Of a stretch of DNA of 64,000 nt, positions 61,855 through 64,000 are shown piece after piece. The DNA is from Burkholderiaceae bacterium 26 (GTDB lineage Bacteria > Pseudomonadota > Gammaproteobacteria > Burkholderiales > Burkholderiaceae): positions 80,702 through 144,701 of the forward strand of contig JYOB01000004.1 in assembly GCA_000955795.1 (NCBI GenBank), given 5' to 3'. Under the pieces are notes generated by a model, which worked only from the letters and a program-made list of their open reading frames with translations, ran no database searches and was not told the origin of the DNA. A program made the position numbers and the translations under genes. The first letter of the stretch is position 1; every line of letters begins with the position of its first letter.

Positions 61855-63615
61855 GTGTACAACTATCGTCTGGTAAGCATTGAATGCAACGACGGGACTT
61901 CCGTCCCCCTTGGGGATTTGACCGTCATTATTGGGCCGAACAACGCTGGGAAAAGCCGTGCACTGCGTGACATCGTCCAGATCACGACAGAGTCAGTGGA
62001 AATTCCCGGCAAAGTAATCAGACTCGTTCAACCCTCTTTCCCCGCGGACCTTCCCGACCTATTGACCGCCTACCCATTCCTAAAGGGACAATCATCCCCT
62101 AATGGAGTGATGACGAATGCAATGCTGCCCACACTAACGGGAGCGGCCCCCGCTGTGCACTGGGGCAATCCAATTAGCGTGGTTGAGGACACGTGGTCGG
62201 AATTCATCCGGTCCCGCGATCGTGGCAACAATGCGATGTTGATAGGCGCGCGCTTGACCGCCCACCTCACCACGGAAACACGCTTGACGCTCGTGAACAG
62301 TGGCCAGAACCTGTCGGGTGACCACGCACAGTCGGTCCTTCAACAGCTATACCTCGCGGGCCCCGAGAAAGAAGCAGAACTGAGTGCGGCTGTAAAGAGT
62401 GCGTTCAATGTCGAGCTCGTATTGGACTTTTCGACTCCCGCCAACCTTTGCATACGAGTCGCCAAAACGTTCGGCCCAATCCCTCCAGACCCCCGCACAG
62501 CTCGTCCGATACTGCAGCAGTTTGAACAGCTTGATACTCAGGGCGACGGGCTGCGCAGCTTTGTCAGCGTTGCGGCCGCATTGACGGTGATGGAGAGACC
62601 AGTCTGCCTTATCGACGAACCAGAGGCATTCCTCCACCCGCCGCAAGCTTATGCTCTGGGACGATTCATCGCTAAGCACAGTGGATCAAATAAGCAAGTC
62701 CTAATTGCAACGCATAGCGCGGATGTGCTTCGAGGCATCCTCGCGGCGAAAAGCAATGTCACCGTACTTCGCATCGATCGCCCCGCCGGGCAAAATCGCT
62801 TTCGGCTCTTGGCGCCAGAACGTTTGGCAGAAATGACGCAAGATGCCCTCCTCGCCACGCACCGCGTCATCGACGGACTTTTCTCGTCCGCTGCGGTGAT
62901 TTCCGAAGCGGACTCCGACTCAAGATTTTATGAAGCACTACTGAATAAAATCCGCCCGGATTCCGATGTGCATTTTGTATGCGCAGACAACAAGCAGACG
63001 GTTCAAAAAATTGCATCCCTATATCGTGAGCTTGGCGTCAGTACTGCAGGCATTGTTGATATTGATGCCCTAAACAGGTCCGATGAATTTAAAAAATTAA
63101 TTCAACCCCTAGCCCTTGAGGAGAAAATCGTAAATGAAATAATAGCGGCGCGAGAAACAATCGCAAATTCAGTGGTGGGGCGCACTAGCCAAGAAAAAGC
63201 AACTCAGCTGCTCAACGCATTGGTGAGCGCTCATCAGTCCTTGGCCGCAGCCCTAACCGAGGACGATACATCTGGTATTGACAAAGCAATTGGCGCCGCC
63301 GATTCCGCAATTCGGAAGGCTATCGACGATAGCAAGCCATGGGCAGAGATCAAGCGGCGAGGTGCAGAGGCGTTCGATGATGCGGGGAAAGCCGCATTTG
63401 AGAAAATCTATTCGCTTCTCTCTGACGCAGGACTCTTTGTGAATCGTTATGGTGAACTTGAATCCATGCTAACGGACGTGGGCCTGAGCTACACGACGGA
63501 CAAGCGTGCATGGTTTCAATCCGCAATACCGCTGGCAAATGGTCTCTCCGCCACGGCCGACATCCGAGCGCTGCGATTTACTAGAGAAATCGTGGAGCAT
63601 CTGTTTCGATCGTAG
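61855..63615 (+). CDS. OLD-family ATPase/TOPRIM nuclease (candidate phage defence)
   Basis: 586 aa. SMC/ABC-type ATPase with Walker A G-P-N-N-A-G-K-S at 27-34, Walker B L-I-D-E-P-E-A-F-L-H-P near 255 and the A-T-H-S-A-D switch near 286; then a TOPRIM-like region from about 350 (I-S-E-A-D-S-D-S-R-F-Y, later G-I-V-D-I-D-A-L-N). This is the order of OLD (overcoming lysogenisation defect) nucleases. There is no UvrD-like helicase next to it, so it is not a Gabija pair. GTG start with AAGGGGG 5 nt upstream. Base composition is visibly AT-richer than the flanking genes, which supports recent transfer. Confidence 0.82.
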   Translation: MYNYRLVSIECNDGTSVPLGDLTVIIGPNNAGKSRALRDIVQITTESVEIPGKVIRLVQPSFPADLPDLLTAYPFLKGQSSPNGVMTNAMLPTLTGAAPAVHWGNPISVVEDTWSEFIRSRDRGNNAMLIGARLTAHLTTETRLTLVNSGQNLSGDHAQSVLQQLYLAGPEKEAELSAAVKSAFNVELVLDFSTPANLCIRVAKTFGPIPPDPRTARPILQQFEQLDTQGDGLRSFVSVAAALTVMERPVCLIDEPEAFLHPPQAYALGRFIAKHSGSNKQVLIATHSADVLRGILAAKSNVTVLRIDRPAGQNRFRLLAPERLAEMTQDALLATHRVIDGLFSSAAVISEADSDSRFYEALLNKIRPDSDVHFVCADNKQTVQKIASLYRELGVSTAGIVDIDALNRSDEFKKLIQPLALEEKIVNEIIAARETIANSVVGRTSQEKATQLLNALVSAHQSLAAALTEDDTSGIDKAIGAADSAIRKAIDDSKPWAEIKRRGAEAFDDAGKAAFEKIYSLLSDAGLFVNRYGELESMLTDVGLSYTTDKRAWFQSAIPLANGLSATADIRALRFTREIVEHLFRS

Positions 63616-63782
63616 CTCGCTGGTTCGCAATCCCGGGAGCGGTGCGGCGTAGGTCTCACAGCCCGCCGGGGGAATTCAGCGACGCTGTTATCACTGTCCC
63701 TCCGGCGCGCCAGCTCCGCTGTGACGTGCCATGTAGCTCACATCTGCATTGTCTACATTGACGCGCAGATTCCGGCCAACGA

Positions 63783-63802
63783 TACTGTATAAACATACAG
63801 TA
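63783..63802 (+). promoter_or_regulatory. LexA (SOS) box
   Basis: TACTGTATAAACATACAGTA matches the E. coli consensus TACTGTATATATATACAGTA at 18 of 20 positions with perfect outer arms. It ends 8 bp before the ATG of the next gene, so LexA bound here would block it. Confidence 0.88.
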
Positions 63803-63810
63803 CTCGCGCC

Positions 63811-64000
63811 ATGCCCTACCCCCTCCGCATCGAATACCCCGCGCTCACGACCGAGCAACTCACGACCATCGGCGACCGCTATGGCCACGACCCCGTCGTG
63901 CGGCGGCTGGTGATGGAAGTGCAAGCGCTGCGTAACCTCGTCTTTCGCGCGCACCAGGTGGCGGAGGCGGCCGGGCCCGGTGGTCGAACAGACGCGTTCG
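63811..64000 (+). CDS. Start of a LexA-controlled gene (partial)
   Basis: Open to the window end (63 codons) and so without a visible stop. It begins M-P-Y-P-L-R-I-E-Y-P-A-L-T-T-E-Q-L and continues with the helical R-R-L-V-M-E-V-Q-A-L-R-N-L. No signal peptide or membrane segment. I do not recognise the family. The LexA box 8 bp upstream makes it part of the SOS response; genes in such positions are often translesion polymerase operons or a SOS-associated peptidase, but nothing here proves either. GC is high, unlike the OLD gene before it. Confidence 0.7.
   Translation, partial: MPYPLRIEYPALTTEQLTTIGDRYGHDPVVRRLVMEVQALRNLVFRAHQVAEAAGPGGRTDAF

Noticed and set aside
63616..63660. GGTTCGCAATCCC, resembling a tRNA T-arm and a possible attachment site
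   Set aside because: The loop is one base too long and no acceptor stem can be paired nearby.

Overview
The window looks like chromosome of a betaproteobacterium of the family Burkholderiaceae, most likely a Ralstonia (R. pickettii / mannitolilytica / insidiosa type). The reasons are the phaC-phaA-phaB-phaR polyhydroxybutyrate cluster with near-Cupriavidus protein sequences, a BktB thiolase, a phasin gene, a pyruvate dehydrogenase operon of the pdhA-pdhB-ORF-pdhL type whose E3 carries its own lipoyl domain, and uniformly high GC. Species assignment is inference. Apart from the last ~3.9 kb and one nuclease gene after serB, this is core genome.

Layout. 1-8.6 kb: end of ahpD, the isoprenoid pair ispD-ispF (minus), then mfd, argE and serB (plus), followed by a YhcG/DUF1016-type PD-(D/E)XK nuclease gene. 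8.6-19.4 kb: a minus-strand block with a cystathionine beta-lyase, a secreted protein, the thiolase bktB, the translation/tRNA modification genes rimO and dusC, and the PHB genes phaR, phaB, phaA and phaC behind a promoter that matches the textbook phaC promoter. 19.6-26 kb: pgeF-rluD facing bamD, then a YoaA/DinG-type Fe-S helicase, a small YdcH-like protein and a coiled-coil secreted protein. 26-35.4 kb: tex, a His/Asp-rich periplasmic protein, kup, pyrD, two tandem initiator tRNA genes, a Nudix hydrolase, and the N-degron pair aat-bpt. 35.4-46.1 kb: a TM2 protein with a tiny lipoprotein, lutA-lutB with a divergent IclR regulator, a PBP7-type endopeptidase, a nitroreductase/thioesterase/EamA/deacetylase run, and the phasin phaP. 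46.2-60 kb: the pyruvate dehydrogenase operon aceE-aceF-(proteasome-like gene)-lpdA, a divergent two-component system, folD and prlC. 60.2-64 kb: an integrase, a stand-alone OLD-type ATPase/TOPRIM nuclease of lower GC, and the start of a gene behind a near-perfect LexA box.

How it works together. Acetyl-CoA made by pyruvate dehydrogenase feeds PhaA/BktB, PhaB and PhaC to make PHB granules; PhaP coats the granules and PhaR senses them. The core TGCGATGCA occurs twice in the phaP promoter and in the phaR upstream region, so a PhaR operator is readable here, and a variant lies at the predicted start of kup transcription. The most mobile-looking part is the right end: a recombinase plus an OLD-family nuclease placed just after what looks like the decapitated start of an exodeoxyribonuclease III gene, a candidate phage-defence insertion.
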